64,000 bases of DNA from JBBSAT01 sp044223665 (lineage in GTDB: Bacteria > Myxococcota_A > Polyangia > Polyangiales > Sandaracinaceae), in the NCBI GenBank assembly GCA_044223665.1, contig JBGALT010000002.1, forward strand, positions 1 to 64,000, given 5' to 3'. The notes beneath the pieces are model-generated. The model searched no databases. It had not been told where the DNA came from and saw only the letters and a program-made list of their open reading frames with translations. Below, in pieces: positions 42,916 through 51,931 of the stretch. Every line of letters begins with the position of its first letter. The stretch's first letter is position 1. The translations under genes were made by a program, and so were the position numbers.

Positions 42916-45900
42916 ATGACGACGACCGACATCCTTCGTGGAGAGCTGGAGCGCCTCTTCGAGCTCGACGACATGAAAGCTCTCGCGAGCGATCTGCTCG
43001 GGCTCTCTCCGGACGACGTCGGAGGCGCGACCGGCAAGGGTGCTTTCGCGCGTGCTCTCGTGGAGCGCTGCCTGGCCGACGACGCGATCGTCGCGCTCGC
43101 CGACGCGATGGTCTTCTCGAAGAAGGGCGTGAAGGCCGACATCGATCTGTACGCGCGCCCCGAGGAGCTCGCGGCGGGCACTTCGGTCGGTCCCTTCAAG
43201 GTGCAGAAGAAGATCGGCGAAGGCGGCACCGGCGTCGTCTATCTCGCCGAGGGCACGCTGCCCGACGGCAAGATCGAGAAGGTTGCCCTCAAGGTCGTGC
43301 GCGCGACCCACGGTCGTGACGACGCGGCCGCGCAGCGCTGGGCGACCGCGATGCGCGCGGTGGCCCGGAACGACGAGGGCACGCTCGGCCGCGTGGTGGC
43401 GGTAGGGCGGCTCGAGGACGGTCGACCGTGGGCCGCGACGCGCTTCGTCGAAGGGCAGGCGCTCGGTGCGCGCATCGCGCGGACGGGCCCGATGCACTTC
43501 AACGAGGCGCGCCCGATCGTGCGCGGCGTGCTGCAGGCGCTCGAGGCACTGCACGGTCGAGGGCTCGCGCACGGCAACGTGAAGATGGAGAACGTCTTCA
43601 TCGTCCGGCCGACGGCCGAAGGGAAGATGACGAACGAGCCCACGGGCGTGCTCGTCGACCCGGCCGCCGATCGCCTGCTCGTTCGACGGCCGGCCGCGAG
43701 CGCGGCCGAGAGCGGCATCGTGCCGGTGGCGGGCAGCGCGAAGGCCTTCGCGCCCGAGCAGGCCAAGGCCGGCCAGGCCTCGGCGTCGTCCGACGTCTAC
43801 GGCGTCGGCACGCTCCTGTTCGAGCTGCTCACCGGCAAGCCGCTCTTCAGCGGCTCGGCGATCGAGGTCGTCGCCCAGCAGCTCACGAAGGACGCCGATG
43901 CGCCGAGCGGTGTCGCGCCGCGCGGCTGGGTCAGCAAGGAGGTCGACGCGATCGTCCTCAAGGCGCTCGAGAAGAGCCCCTCGGCCCGCTACCAGAGCGC
44001 CGCCGAGCTGCGCGAGGCGATCGAGTCGATCGGCCGCGCATCGATCCCGCCCGAGGCGCGCAAGAAGGAGGCGCTCGACCAGAGCGCGTTCGATCGGGCC
44101 GTCGACGCGCTCATGGCGGAGCCGGCGAACGAGGAGCTCGCCGCCGCGCTCGAGAAGATCGCCGACCCGGCCGAGGAGTGGGGCAAGGTCGCCGAGAAGC
44201 TGCGCGAGATCGCCGGGCTGGCCGACGACAAGGAAGCCAAGAAGTCGCTCTTGTTCCGCGCCGCGCGCGTGCTCGAGAACGACGCCAAGGACGACAAGGG
44301 CGCCGAGGAGGCCTACCGCGAGATCCTCGAGGTCGACGCGGAGGACGACATCGCGCGGATCGGGCTCGAGGAGCTCAAGCGCCGCAGCGGAGACTCCGAG
44401 GGGCTCGTCGAGCTCCTGCTCGAGAAGGCCGAGCGCGAAGAGGTCCCTCACGACCGCGCCGTCATCCTCCGCGAGATCGCCGAGACCTACGAGCACGGGC
44501 TCAAGGACCCGGGCAACGCCTTCGTCGCCTGGACGCAGGCCCTCACCGAGGATCCCAAGGACGAGACGGCGCGCGAGATCGAGCGCCTCGCGCAAGGGAA
44601 CAACGAGCGCTGGAACGAGGCGATCCACGCCCTGAACGACGCCGTCGCGGCGACCGACGACCCGACGCGCAAGGTCCACATGTTCGTGCTCATGGGCCGC
44701 TGGTACGGCGAGCGCCTCGGGCGTCCGGACTTCGCGCTGCCCTGCTACTCGCAGGCGCTCGGGATCGACCCGCAGAACGAGGCGGCGCTCGACGGAACGG
44801 TCGAGCTCTACCGCAAGGCGCAGAGCTACCCCGAGCTCGCGGGCCTCTTGCTGCGCCGGGCCGAGATCGCCACCTCGCCGGTGCGTCAGCGCGACTTCAA
44901 GGCGGAGGCTGCCGAGATCGTCCATCGCAAGCTCGGGGACGCGGCGCGCGCGGCCGATCTCTTCGAGCAGGTGCTGGCGGCCGATCCGGCCCACCCGAAG
45001 GCGTCCGAGTCTCTCGAGACGATCTACGCCGAGAAGAAGCAGTGGCCGGAGCTGGCCAAGCTCCTCGAGAAGAAGGCCTCGAGCCAGCGCGGCGCGGCGC
45101 GCGTCGAGACGCTCTCGGCGATCGCCGAGCTCTACGAGGATCGCCTCTCCGATCCGGACAAGGCGCTCGCCGAGTACGAGGCGGTGCTCGCCGAAGAGCC
45201 CAAGAACCTGGCGGCCCTCAAGGGTCTCGAGCGCATCTACAGCCAGAAGGGCAAGTACGACGAGCTGCTCCAGAACCTCCGGGCGCAGCTCGAGACCGTG
45301 GCGACCCCGCGGCAGCGCATCAGCATCCTCGAGCGCGTCGGCGGCATCCTCGAGGAGGAGTTCGTCGATCACAAGCGCGCGGCGGAGACGTTCGAGGAGA
45401 TCGTCGCCATCGAGCCGGGCCACGAGGGCGCCAACACGCAGCTGGCGCACCTCTACCGGAAGCTCCAGCGCTTCGACGACCTCGCCAAGACCCTCGAGCG
45501 GCACGCGCTCGGGTCGGCCGACGAGAAGCGCAAGATCGCGCTGCTGCTCCAGTCGGCGCGCGTGCTCACGGTCGACGTCGGCTCGCCGCAGCGCGCGATG
45601 CAGGTCGCCGAGCGGGTGATCGGCGTCGACCCGAAGAACGCCGAAGCCCTCGAGCTGCTGGCGCGCCTGCAGCACCAGTCGGGTGATGCGAAGTCGGCCA
45701 TCGACTCGGTCCGCAAGCTGGCCGACGCCGAGTCGGACACGAAGAAGAAGGCGGAGCTGCTCGGGCGCGTGGGGCGCATGCTCGAGGACTCCGGCGACAA
45801 GGACGGAGCGATCGCGCAGTACAAGGCGGCGCTCGATGCGAACAAGGACGACGTCGCGGCGGCCTCGGCGCTCCGCGCGATCTACGCCGGTCGCGGTGAC

Positions 45901-48258
45901 GCGCACGGAGCGGCCGAGCTCTTGCTCCGCGAGATCGAGGTCACGACCGGCTCGGCGAGCAAGGCCAAGCTCTACGCCGAGCTCGGCGCGATCCGGCGCG
46001 AGCGTCTGAAGGACGTCCCGGCGGCGCGCGACGCGTACCGCAAGGCGATCGATCTCGACCCGACGAGCACGCCGGCGGCGCGGGGCCTCGGCGACATCGC
46101 CTTCGAGGCGGGCGAGTTCGAGGCGGCGGCCAAGAGCTACGAGCCGCTCCTCTCGCGTACGAGCGAGATGACCAAGGAGGAGGCCCGCGAGGTCTCGCTC
46201 CGCACGGGCGACTCGTTCCGCAAGATCGGCGGCTTCGACAAGGCGCAGCGCGCGTACATGAACGCGAAGGCGTTCGCGCCCGAGGATCGCGAGGTCCTCG
46301 AGCGCCTGGCCGACGTGACGTTCGAGTCGGGCGCGGCCGACGAGGCCGCCGAGATGTACCGCGACATCCTGAAGACGGTCGGCAAGGACCTCGTCGGGAC
46401 CGATCGCGGGCGCATCGTCTACCGCGTGGGCGAGGCGCTCCGGCGCTCGGGGCAGCTCGACGAGGCGCGCACTTCGCTCGAAGAGGCAGCGCAGCTCTTG
46501 CCGGGCCAGCTCGACCCGCTGCATGGGCTCAAGCAGCTCTACGAGGCCAAGAGCGACTGGGAGAAGGTCGTCAGCACGCTCAAGCGCCGCATCGACGTGG
46601 CTCCCGACGACGAGCGCGCGAAGCTGCTGATCGAGCAGGGCGACGTGCTGCTCGGCAAGATCGCCGACAAGGCGCGGGCCGGAAAGGCGTACGTCGCGGC
46701 GCTCGAGATCAAGGCCGACGACCGCAACCTGCTCACCAAGCTGATGGCCGTCTATTCGGAGACGAAGGACTGGAGCAAGCTCGTGGAGGTCATCCTCCGC
46801 ATCGCCGAGCTCGTCAGCGATCGCGTCCAGCTCGGCAAGTACTACAACACCGCGGCCGCCATCTCGCACCTCGAGCTCGGGCGTCTGGACGAGGCGGCCG
46901 ACTACTACGAGCAGGCGCTCGACATGCTGCCCTCGCTCGGCAAGGCCTTCGACGGCCTCGTCGCCGCGCTCACCTCGAAGGCCGACTGGCCGCGCCTCGA
47001 GAAGGCGTACCGCGATCGCATCAAGCGGATGGAGAGCCTCAAGGACGCCGAGGCGCCGGCCCCGAAGGACGTGGCGCACCTCTACGACTCGCTCGCCGAG
47101 GTGCTCAAGCACCGCCTGAACAAGCCGAGCGACGCGGTCGAGGCGTTCGAGAAGGCGCAGAAGCTCGATCCGGAGAACCGCCGGCGCGCCGAGCAGCTCG
47201 CCGAGATCTTCTCGGCCGAGCCGAAGAAGTACTTCCAGAGCGCGGTGCGCGTGCACCACGAGCTGCTCGAGATGAGCCCCTACCGCATGGAGAGCTACCA
47301 GGCGCTCCGCAAGCTCTACACCGAGGCCAAGAAGCCCGACGAGAGCTGGTGCGTCTGCCAGACGCTCACCGTGCTGAAGAACGCCGAGCCCGACGAGGAG
47401 GCGTTCTTCAAGAAGCACAAGAAGCGCGCGCCGGCGGCGGTGAAGGCCGAGCTGACCGAGGACCTCTGGGTCAAGCACGTGCAGCACCCGACGCAGGACC
47501 CGCTGCTCACCGACATCTTCACCACCATCGCCCCGGCGGTGATCGCGGTGCGCGCCCAGCCTCTCACGGCGTTCAAGCTCGATCGCGAGAAGCCGCGCGA
47601 CGCCGAGCGCGATGCCGCCGACATGGCGCGCACGCTCTGGTACGCCGGCGCGGCGACGCGCATCACGCTGCCGCCGATGTACTACCGGAACGACGATCCG
47701 GGCGGCCTCTCGTTCGTCTTCGCGGCGCCGCCCTCGATCGGCCTCGGCCGGGGCGCGCAGCAGGGCGGCCCGCCGCAGGCGCTGGCGTTCGTCGCCGGAC
47801 GGCACCTCACGTACATGCGCGGCGGCCTCTATCTCCGACACCTCGTGCCGACCGGCTCGGGCCTGCGCGGCTGGCTGCTCGCGGCGATCAAGAGCGTCGT
47901 CCCGGCGTTCCCGATTCCCGGCGATCTCGCGGGCGCGGTGAACGAGCACCAGTCGGCGTTCAAGCAGCACCTGCCCGGGCCGCAGCAAGACCAGCTGCGA
48001 AGCCACGTGAACCGCCTGCTCTCGGCGGCGCCCGAGCTCGACCTGAAGAAGTGGACCGCCGCCGTCGACCTCACGGCCGACCGCGTGGGCTTCATCCTCG
48101 CGAACGACCTCGAGATCGCCTCGGCCCTGCTGCGCGCGAGCCCCGACGAAGCGTCGGCCGTGCCGCAGAAGGACCGCCTCAAGGAGCTCACGCTCTACTC
48201 GGTGAGTGAGAGCTACCTGACGATTCGCCACAAGCTCGGCATCGCCATCGGCGACTGA
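42916..48258 (+). CDS. Giant pseudokinase-TPR protein
   Basis: Protein of 1780 residues. After about 85 helical residues comes a protein-kinase fold (95-375): GEGGTG 101-106 and VALK with Lys126 are kept. HRD is replaced by HGN (219-221) and DFG by DPA (248-250), so phosphotransfer is unlikely. The A-P-E (279-281) and SSDVYGVG segments remain. From about residue 385 to 1500 there are dozens of TPR repeats (A.LYRKA..YPEL..LL..., DP.H..A...L). The final 250 residues contain a conserved-looking domain (DILFTTIAPAVIAVRA-like, then PPMYYRNDDPGGLSFVFAAP). Such proteins probably scaffold kinase signalling. No signal peptide or membrane helix is seen. Confidence 0.8.
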   Translation: MTTTDILRGELERLFELDDMKALASDLLGLSPDDVGGATGKGAFARALVERCLADDAIVALADAMVFSKKGVKADIDLYARPEELAAGTSVGPFKVQKKIGEGGTGVVYLAEGTLPDGKIEKVALKVVRATHGRDDAAAQRWATAMRAVARNDEGTLGRVVAVGRLEDGRPWAATRFVEGQALGARIARTGPMHFNEARPIVRGVLQALEALHGRGLAHGNVKMENVFIVRPTAEGKMTNEPTGVLVDPAADRLLVRRPAASAAESGIVPVAGSAKAFAPEQAKAGQASASSDVYGVGTLLFELLTGKPLFSGSAIEVVAQQLTKDADAPSGVAPRGWVSKEVDAIVLKALEKSPSARYQSAAELREAIESIGRASIPPEARKKEALDQSAFDRAVDALMAEPANEELAAALEKIADPAEEWGKVAEKLREIAGLADDKEAKKSLLFRAARVLENDAKDDKGAEEAYREILEVDAEDDIARIGLEELKRRSGDSEGLVELLLEKAEREEVPHDRAVILREIAETYEHGLKDPGNAFVAWTQALTEDPKDETAREIERLAQGNNERWNEAIHALNDAVAATDDPTRKVHMFVLMGRWYGERLGRPDFALPCYSQALGIDPQNEAALDGTVELYRKAQSYPELAGLLLRRAEIATSPVRQRDFKAEAAEIVHRKLGDAARAADLFEQVLAADPAHPKASESLETIYAEKKQWPELAKLLEKKASSQRGAARVETLSAIAELYEDRLSDPDKALAEYEAVLAEEPKNLAALKGLERIYSQKGKYDELLQNLRAQLETVATPRQRISILERVGGILEEEFVDHKRAAETFEEIVAIEPGHEGANTQLAHLYRKLQRFDDLAKTLERHALGSADEKRKIALLLQSARVLTVDVGSPQRAMQVAERVIGVDPKNAEALELLARLQHQSGDAKSAIDSVRKLADAESDTKKKAELLGRVGRMLEDSGDKDGAIAQYKAALDANKDDVAAASALRAIYAGRGDAHGAAELLLREIEVTTGSASKAKLYAELGAIRRERLKDVPAARDAYRKAIDLDPTSTPAARGLGDIAFEAGEFEAAAKSYEPLLSRTSEMTKEEAREVSLRTGDSFRKIGGFDKAQRAYMNAKAFAPEDREVLERLADVTFESGAADEAAEMYRDILKTVGKDLVGTDRGRIVYRVGEALRRSGQLDEARTSLEEAAQLLPGQLDPLHGLKQLYEAKSDWEKVVSTLKRRIDVAPDDERAKLLIEQGDVLLGKIADKARAGKAYVAALEIKADDRNLLTKLMAVYSETKDWSKLVEVILRIAELVSDRVQLGKYYNTAAAISHLELGRLDEAADYYEQALDMLPSLGKAFDGLVAALTSKADWPRLEKAYRDRIKRMESLKDAEAPAPKDVAHLYDSLAEVLKHRLNKPSDAVEAFEKAQKLDPENRRRAEQLAEIFSAEPKKYFQSAVRVHHELLEMSPYRMESYQALRKLYTEAKKPDESWCVCQTLTVLKNAEPDEEAFFKKHKKRAPAAVKAELTEDLWVKHVQHPTQDPLLTDIFTTIAPAVIAVRAQPLTAFKLDREKPRDAERDAADMARTLWYAGAATRITLPPMYYRNDDPGGLSFVFAAPPSIGLGRGAQQGGPPQALAFVAGRHLTYMRGGLYLRHLVPTGSGLRGWLLAAIKSVVPAFPIPGDLAGAVNEHQSAFKQHLPGPQQDQLRSHVNRLLSAAPELDLKKWTAAVDLTADRVGFILANDLEIASALLRASPDEASAVPQKDRLKELTLYSVSESYLTIRHKLGIAIGD

Positions 48259-48272
48259 CGCTCGGCCGCGGT

Positions 48273-48286
48273 CGCGGTCGACCGCG
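48273..48286. terminator. Palindrome between convergent genes
   Basis: CGCGGTCGACCGCG is a perfect 14-bp palindrome with partly complementary flanks. It sits in the 42-bp gap between the convergent pseudokinase-TPR gene and the kinase gene. It may act as a bidirectional terminator; no T-run follows. Confidence 0.4.
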
Positions 48287-48300
48287 TCCGTGGTCGTCGA

Positions 48301-49926
48301 TCATCCGTTCGACATGCGGTCGCGCTTGCCTTCGTCGATCGCGCCGGGGAACAGCCGGCGCAGGTGGTAGGCCTGCACGGCCAAGCGCCGGTCGTTCTCG
48401 TCGAGCTTGACCTGCTGCGCGGCGTGGACGCTGCGCGCGTACAAGAGGAGCCCCATCGTGACGATGGAGAGCGCGAGCACCGGCCCCAGGAGGCCCGGGT
48501 GCTGGACGCCGAAGATCCAGAGCAGAGGGGCCGTCGCCAGCGTGAGGACTGCGGCGAGCGTGATGAACGCCCCGACGCGCGGGCGTGCCGCTCGGCGCGC
48601 CGCGACCTCGGCGTCGACCTCCTTCGGGAGCGCCGCCTCCGGCGCTTCGAGCGCCTCGACCAGCAGCTTCGGCGCCTCGCGGTTGTCGGGATCGAGCGTC
48701 ACGGCTCGCAGCAGATCGTGGAGGGCCGCGCCGGACGCCTCGGGGTCGCTCGAGGAGAGCCGCTCCTTGGCCCCCTTCACGGCGGCCGCCGCCGAGCGCT
48801 TCTGCGACTCCGCGTCGCGGGCGCCGTCGAGCCAGCGCTCGATCTCCTCGGCGACCTCGAGCGCGGTGTCGTAGCGGTCCTCGCGCTCGACCGCAGTCGC
48901 CTTCACGCAGATGTCGTCGAGCTTCGGGTCGATGTCCACGTGATCGCTCGGTCGCGCCACGATCCCGTCGACGATCATCGCGATGACGCGCAAGTAGCTC
49001 GAGTCGTCGCGGAAGCGTCGCAGGGCGAGGATCTCGTAGAGGATGACGCCCAGCGAGTAGACGTCGGCGCGCGCGTCGAGCGGCTCGGTGCGCGCCTGCT
49101 CGGGCGACATGTACGCGAGCGTGCCGATGAGGTTGCCCGGCTTGGTGATGTTCGGCTTGTACATCCGAAGGCGCGTCGGGTCGGCCGCCACGATCGAGTG
49201 GCGCGCGCGCTCGGGGGCGCCCGTCTTCTCGGGCCGCGCCTCGAGGGTGCGCGCGAGGCCCCAGTCGAGCACGTAGACCTCGCCGTAGTCGCCGATCATC
49301 ACGTTCGACGGCTTGAGGTCTCGGTGCAGCACGCCGTGCACGTGCGCGTAGTGGACGGCGCGGCAGACCTGGAGATACGCAGCGAGGATGCGGCGCCGCG
49401 TGAAGCGCTTGGTGTACTCCTCGTCGGCGCTCGCGAGGCCGAACAGGATCCGCGCCAGCGTCTGCCCGCGCACGCGCTTCATCGTGAAGAAGAGGCGCCC
49501 GTTCTCGTCGACGCCCATGTCGTAGACGGGGACGATCGCGGGGTGCTCGAGCTGGCCCTGGACCCGGCCCTCGCGCAGGAAGCGCTGGCGCGTCTCGGCC
49601 GTCTCGACGTGGCTGTGCATGATCTTGGCGGCGATGCTCCGGCCGATGCGGCGATCCTTGCGCAGGCGCACCTCGCCCATGCCGCCCGCGCCGAGGATCG
49701 GACCGTCCTGGTAGCGGCCGTTCCGCTCGGCCTCGTCCAGCTCGGCGCGCAGGTCCGGCAGGTCGAGCTGGACCTCGTGGAGATCCTCCTCGCCCTCGAC
49801 GCGGTTGAACTCGGCCGAGCCGCCGCTCTCCGGCTCGAGGCTCCGGCGCGCCGCGGCGAGCTCGGCGTCGGTCGGCTCGCGCGAGAAGCGCGCCGGGGCG
49901 CCGGGGGGACGTTCGTCGTTGGGCAT
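48301..49926 (-). CDS. Membrane-anchored Ser/Thr protein kinase
   Basis: Kinase of 541 residues from ATG 49926. The core is complete: GAGGMG 79-84, Lys101 (AAKIM), HRDLKPSN with Asp203, DWG 221-223 and GTLAYMSPEQ. An insertion lies between the DWG and the activation segment (RPEKTGAPERARHSIV...KPNITKPG). C-terminal to the kinase are a helical region and two membrane helices (about 445-490), then a charged tail. The DWG variant and the overall layout match the kinase at 22940. Being convergent with the pseudokinase-TPR gene, it may belong to the same signalling network, but nothing links them directly. Confidence 0.88.
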   Translation of the reverse strand: MPNDERPPGAPARFSREPTDAELAAARRSLEPESGGSAEFNRVEGEEDLHEVQLDLPDLRAELDEAERNGRYQDGPILGAGGMGEVRLRKDRRIGRSIAAKIMHSHVETAETRQRFLREGRVQGQLEHPAIVPVYDMGVDENGRLFFTMKRVRGQTLARILFGLASADEEYTKRFTRRRILAAYLQVCRAVHYAHVHGVLHRDLKPSNVMIGDYGEVYVLDWGLARTLEARPEKTGAPERARHSIVAADPTRLRMYKPNITKPGNLIGTLAYMSPEQARTEPLDARADVYSLGVILYEILALRRFRDDSSYLRVIAMIVDGIVARPSDHVDIDPKLDDICVKATAVEREDRYDTALEVAEEIERWLDGARDAESQKRSAAAAVKGAKERLSSSDPEASGAALHDLLRAVTLDPDNREAPKLLVEALEAPEAALPKEVDAEVAARRAARPRVGAFITLAAVLTLATAPLLWIFGVQHPGLLGPVLALSIVTMGLLLYARSVHAAQQVKLDENDRRLAVQAYHLRRLFPGAIDEGKRDRMSNG

Positions 49927-50077
49927 CGGAGCGCAAATCGCAGCGCGCGGGGCCCCGCCCGTCAAGGACGAAATCGCCCCGGGGTGTGATCGCGGATGGT
50001 TGGTCAGCGAGCACGCGCCGCGATCACACCCATCGCCCCGCGCTCCGAGGGCCCCGTGCGAGCCTCGAGGTTCCGCG

Positions 50078-51931
50078 TCACGGAGCGGCCCGGCTCGCCT
50101 CCTCTTCGTCCACGAAGAGCAGCTCGATCCGCCCCGGCAGCTCGGCGGCGACATCCGGGGCCAGGGGCTCGCCGGCGTGCGTCGCCTCGCCGTAGAGGCA
50201 GAGCCCGTGCTCTTCGTCGTCGTCGGCGACCTCGAGCCGCAGCGTGTGGACGGACCGCGCGCGGAGCACTGCCGCCAGGGCGTCGTCGAGCGGCACCGAG
50301 AGCGACACCCTCCGTCCGAGCCCGTCGTCGGCCGGCACCTGCAGGAGCCCGAGCCCTTCGCCGTCGATCGACGCGTACACGCGCGAGCCGTCGGTCGGCT
50401 GCGCGCCCACGCCGGCGCCGGGGAGCTCGGAGCTGGCGCGCATCGTGAGGGAGATCGCCGCTGGCAGTCCGCGCGGCGCCCGGAAGCGGTACTCGACCCA
50501 GCCGTGACCGGCGCCGTAGAGCTGCCGGATCGGGCCTTCGTCGTAGCGGCCCGCCCGCTCGAAGCGCGCGCGCGAGAACGCCTCGGGGGCGATCGACACG
50601 CGGCGACCTCGGGGGCTCGCCACGCGGCGCGTTCCCGAGAGCTCGTGCGCCGGATCCCAGAGCGGCGTGGCGCCGCTCGGCCAGGGTCGCGCCGGGCCTT
50701 CGTCGTCGGCCATCGCGCGGGCCTGCGCCGCGAGCACCTGGCGGACCTCTCGCGCCTCGCCGCGTCGGCGGGAGACGTCGATCGTGTGGGCACCGCAGGG
50801 GTCCTCGCCAGGGCAGTAGATCCACGCGAGCGCCGCGTCGACGCCGTCCCGTGCGGCGCGAGCGAGGAGCCGATCGAAGAGGCGCGGGCGCGAGAGGCCG
50901 AAGGTGCGCGTGCCCGCGCGAAAGCCGATCTCACCGAGGACCAGCGGCTTGCCGAGCACACTCGTGGCCAGCATCGCGTGGTCGTCGACGAACGCGTCGA
51001 GCTCGGCGAGGCCCGCGACGCGCCCGTGCTCGGCCGGATACGCGTGCGCGTCCGCGTAGTCGATCTCCGGCAGCGCCATGACCTCGCGCCAGGTGCGCCG
51101 CTCGGCGCTCGTGTCGTACCCGATGTGCCCGGCCGAGACGAGGTGGTGGGGGTCGAGCGTGTGCACGCGGCGCGCGGTGGTCCGGACGAAGTCCACGAGC
51201 GCGCTCGCGTCGCGCCGCTCGCACGAGAGCTCGTTCACGAGCTCCCAGGCGAAGATGGTCGGATCGTCGCGATACGGTACGCCGGTGACGACGTTCGTGC
51301 GGCCCACCACGCGCTCCACGTGGGCGAGATAGAGCGCGCGCGCTCGGCTCGATCCGAAGAAGGTGCCGAGCTCGGCCCGCGCGATCCCATCGGGAGAGGC
51401 AGCGTCGAACGGGTCGCCCGACCAGCGCAGGTAGGCCGGGATCCCTCCGTAGTCCGCCCAGCGGTTGCCGAGCACGACGATCGCGCGCAGGCCTCGGGCG
51501 CGCGCGGCGGCGAGGGCGCGGTCGAGGTGGGCGAAGCTCTCCTCGACCCATCCTTCGGCGCCGATGCGGAAGGCGTAGCTGCGGGCCCAGTCGGGCGCTC
51601 CTTCTTCGCGCTCGCCGAGGGCCCAGAGACGCACGAGCCCGAGGCCGTCGGCCTGCGCCGCGTCGAGCGTCTGCTCGAGCGCCTGGCGGTGAGCCCCGCC
51701 GTGCATCACGGCGACGTTGGCTCCGAGCGCGCGGAAGCGAGCACCGCGCAAGACGAAGTGCCCGGCCTCGACGTGCACGAGCTCGTCGCTCGCTGCGAGG
51801 CTCGGCGGCGGGGTGGGCGTGGACTGGGCTGCGGCGGCCTCGACCAACGACGCGCCGGCGAGCATCGCGCAGAGCGAGACCAGGCGGCGGCCGGCGACGC
51901 GATCGAGCGTCGCGACCGCCGGGTCCCTCAC
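50078..51931 (-). CDS. Secreted GH5-like glycoside hydrolase
   Basis: Exported protein of 617 residues. GTG 51931 overlaps the stop of the upstream gene (GTGA) and leads to a signal peptide ending AAAAQ. Residues about 50-370 resemble GH5-type endo-beta-mannanases: FVLRGARFRALGANVAVMHGG at the start and WELVNE (229-234) with the acid/base Glu234. YADAHAYPAEH supplies the barrel His, and PLVLGEIGF carries the nucleophile Glu334. Residues about 440-600 look like a beta-sandwich carbohydrate-binding module. It would cleave a beta-linked polysaccharide outside the cell. The exact linkage is not determinable. The upstream coupled gene encodes a transglutaminase-like protein. Confidence 0.75.
   Translation of the reverse strand: MRDPAVATLDRVAGRRLVSLCAMLAGASLVEAAAAQSTPTPPPSLAASDELVHVEAGHFVLRGARFRALGANVAVMHGGAHRQALEQTLDAAQADGLGLVRLWALGEREEGAPDWARSYAFRIGAEGWVEESFAHLDRALAAARARGLRAIVVLGNRWADYGGIPAYLRWSGDPFDAASPDGIARAELGTFFGSSRARALYLAHVERVVGRTNVVTGVPYRDDPTIFAWELVNELSCERRDASALVDFVRTTARRVHTLDPHHLVSAGHIGYDTSAERRTWREVMALPEIDYADAHAYPAEHGRVAGLAELDAFVDDHAMLATSVLGKPLVLGEIGFRAGTRTFGLSRPRLFDRLLARAARDGVDAALAWIYCPGEDPCGAHTIDVSRRRGEAREVRQVLAAQARAMADDEGPARPWPSGATPLWDPAHELSGTRRVASPRGRRVSIAPEAFSRARFERAGRYDEGPIRQLYGAGHGWVEYRFRAPRGLPAAISLTMRASSELPGAGVGAQPTDGSRVYASIDGEGLGLLQVPADDGLGRRVSLSVPLDDALAAVLRARSVHTLRLEVADDDEEHGLCLYGEATHAGEPLAPDVAAELPGRIELLFVDEEEASRAAP

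Noticed and set aside
42889..48231. A minus-strand open frame spanning almost the whole pseudokinase-TPR gene
   Set aside because: It is a by-product of high G/C at third positions. Its translation is a low-complexity Arg/Leu/Asp mixture without family similarity, while the plus strand has clear TPR and kinase motifs.
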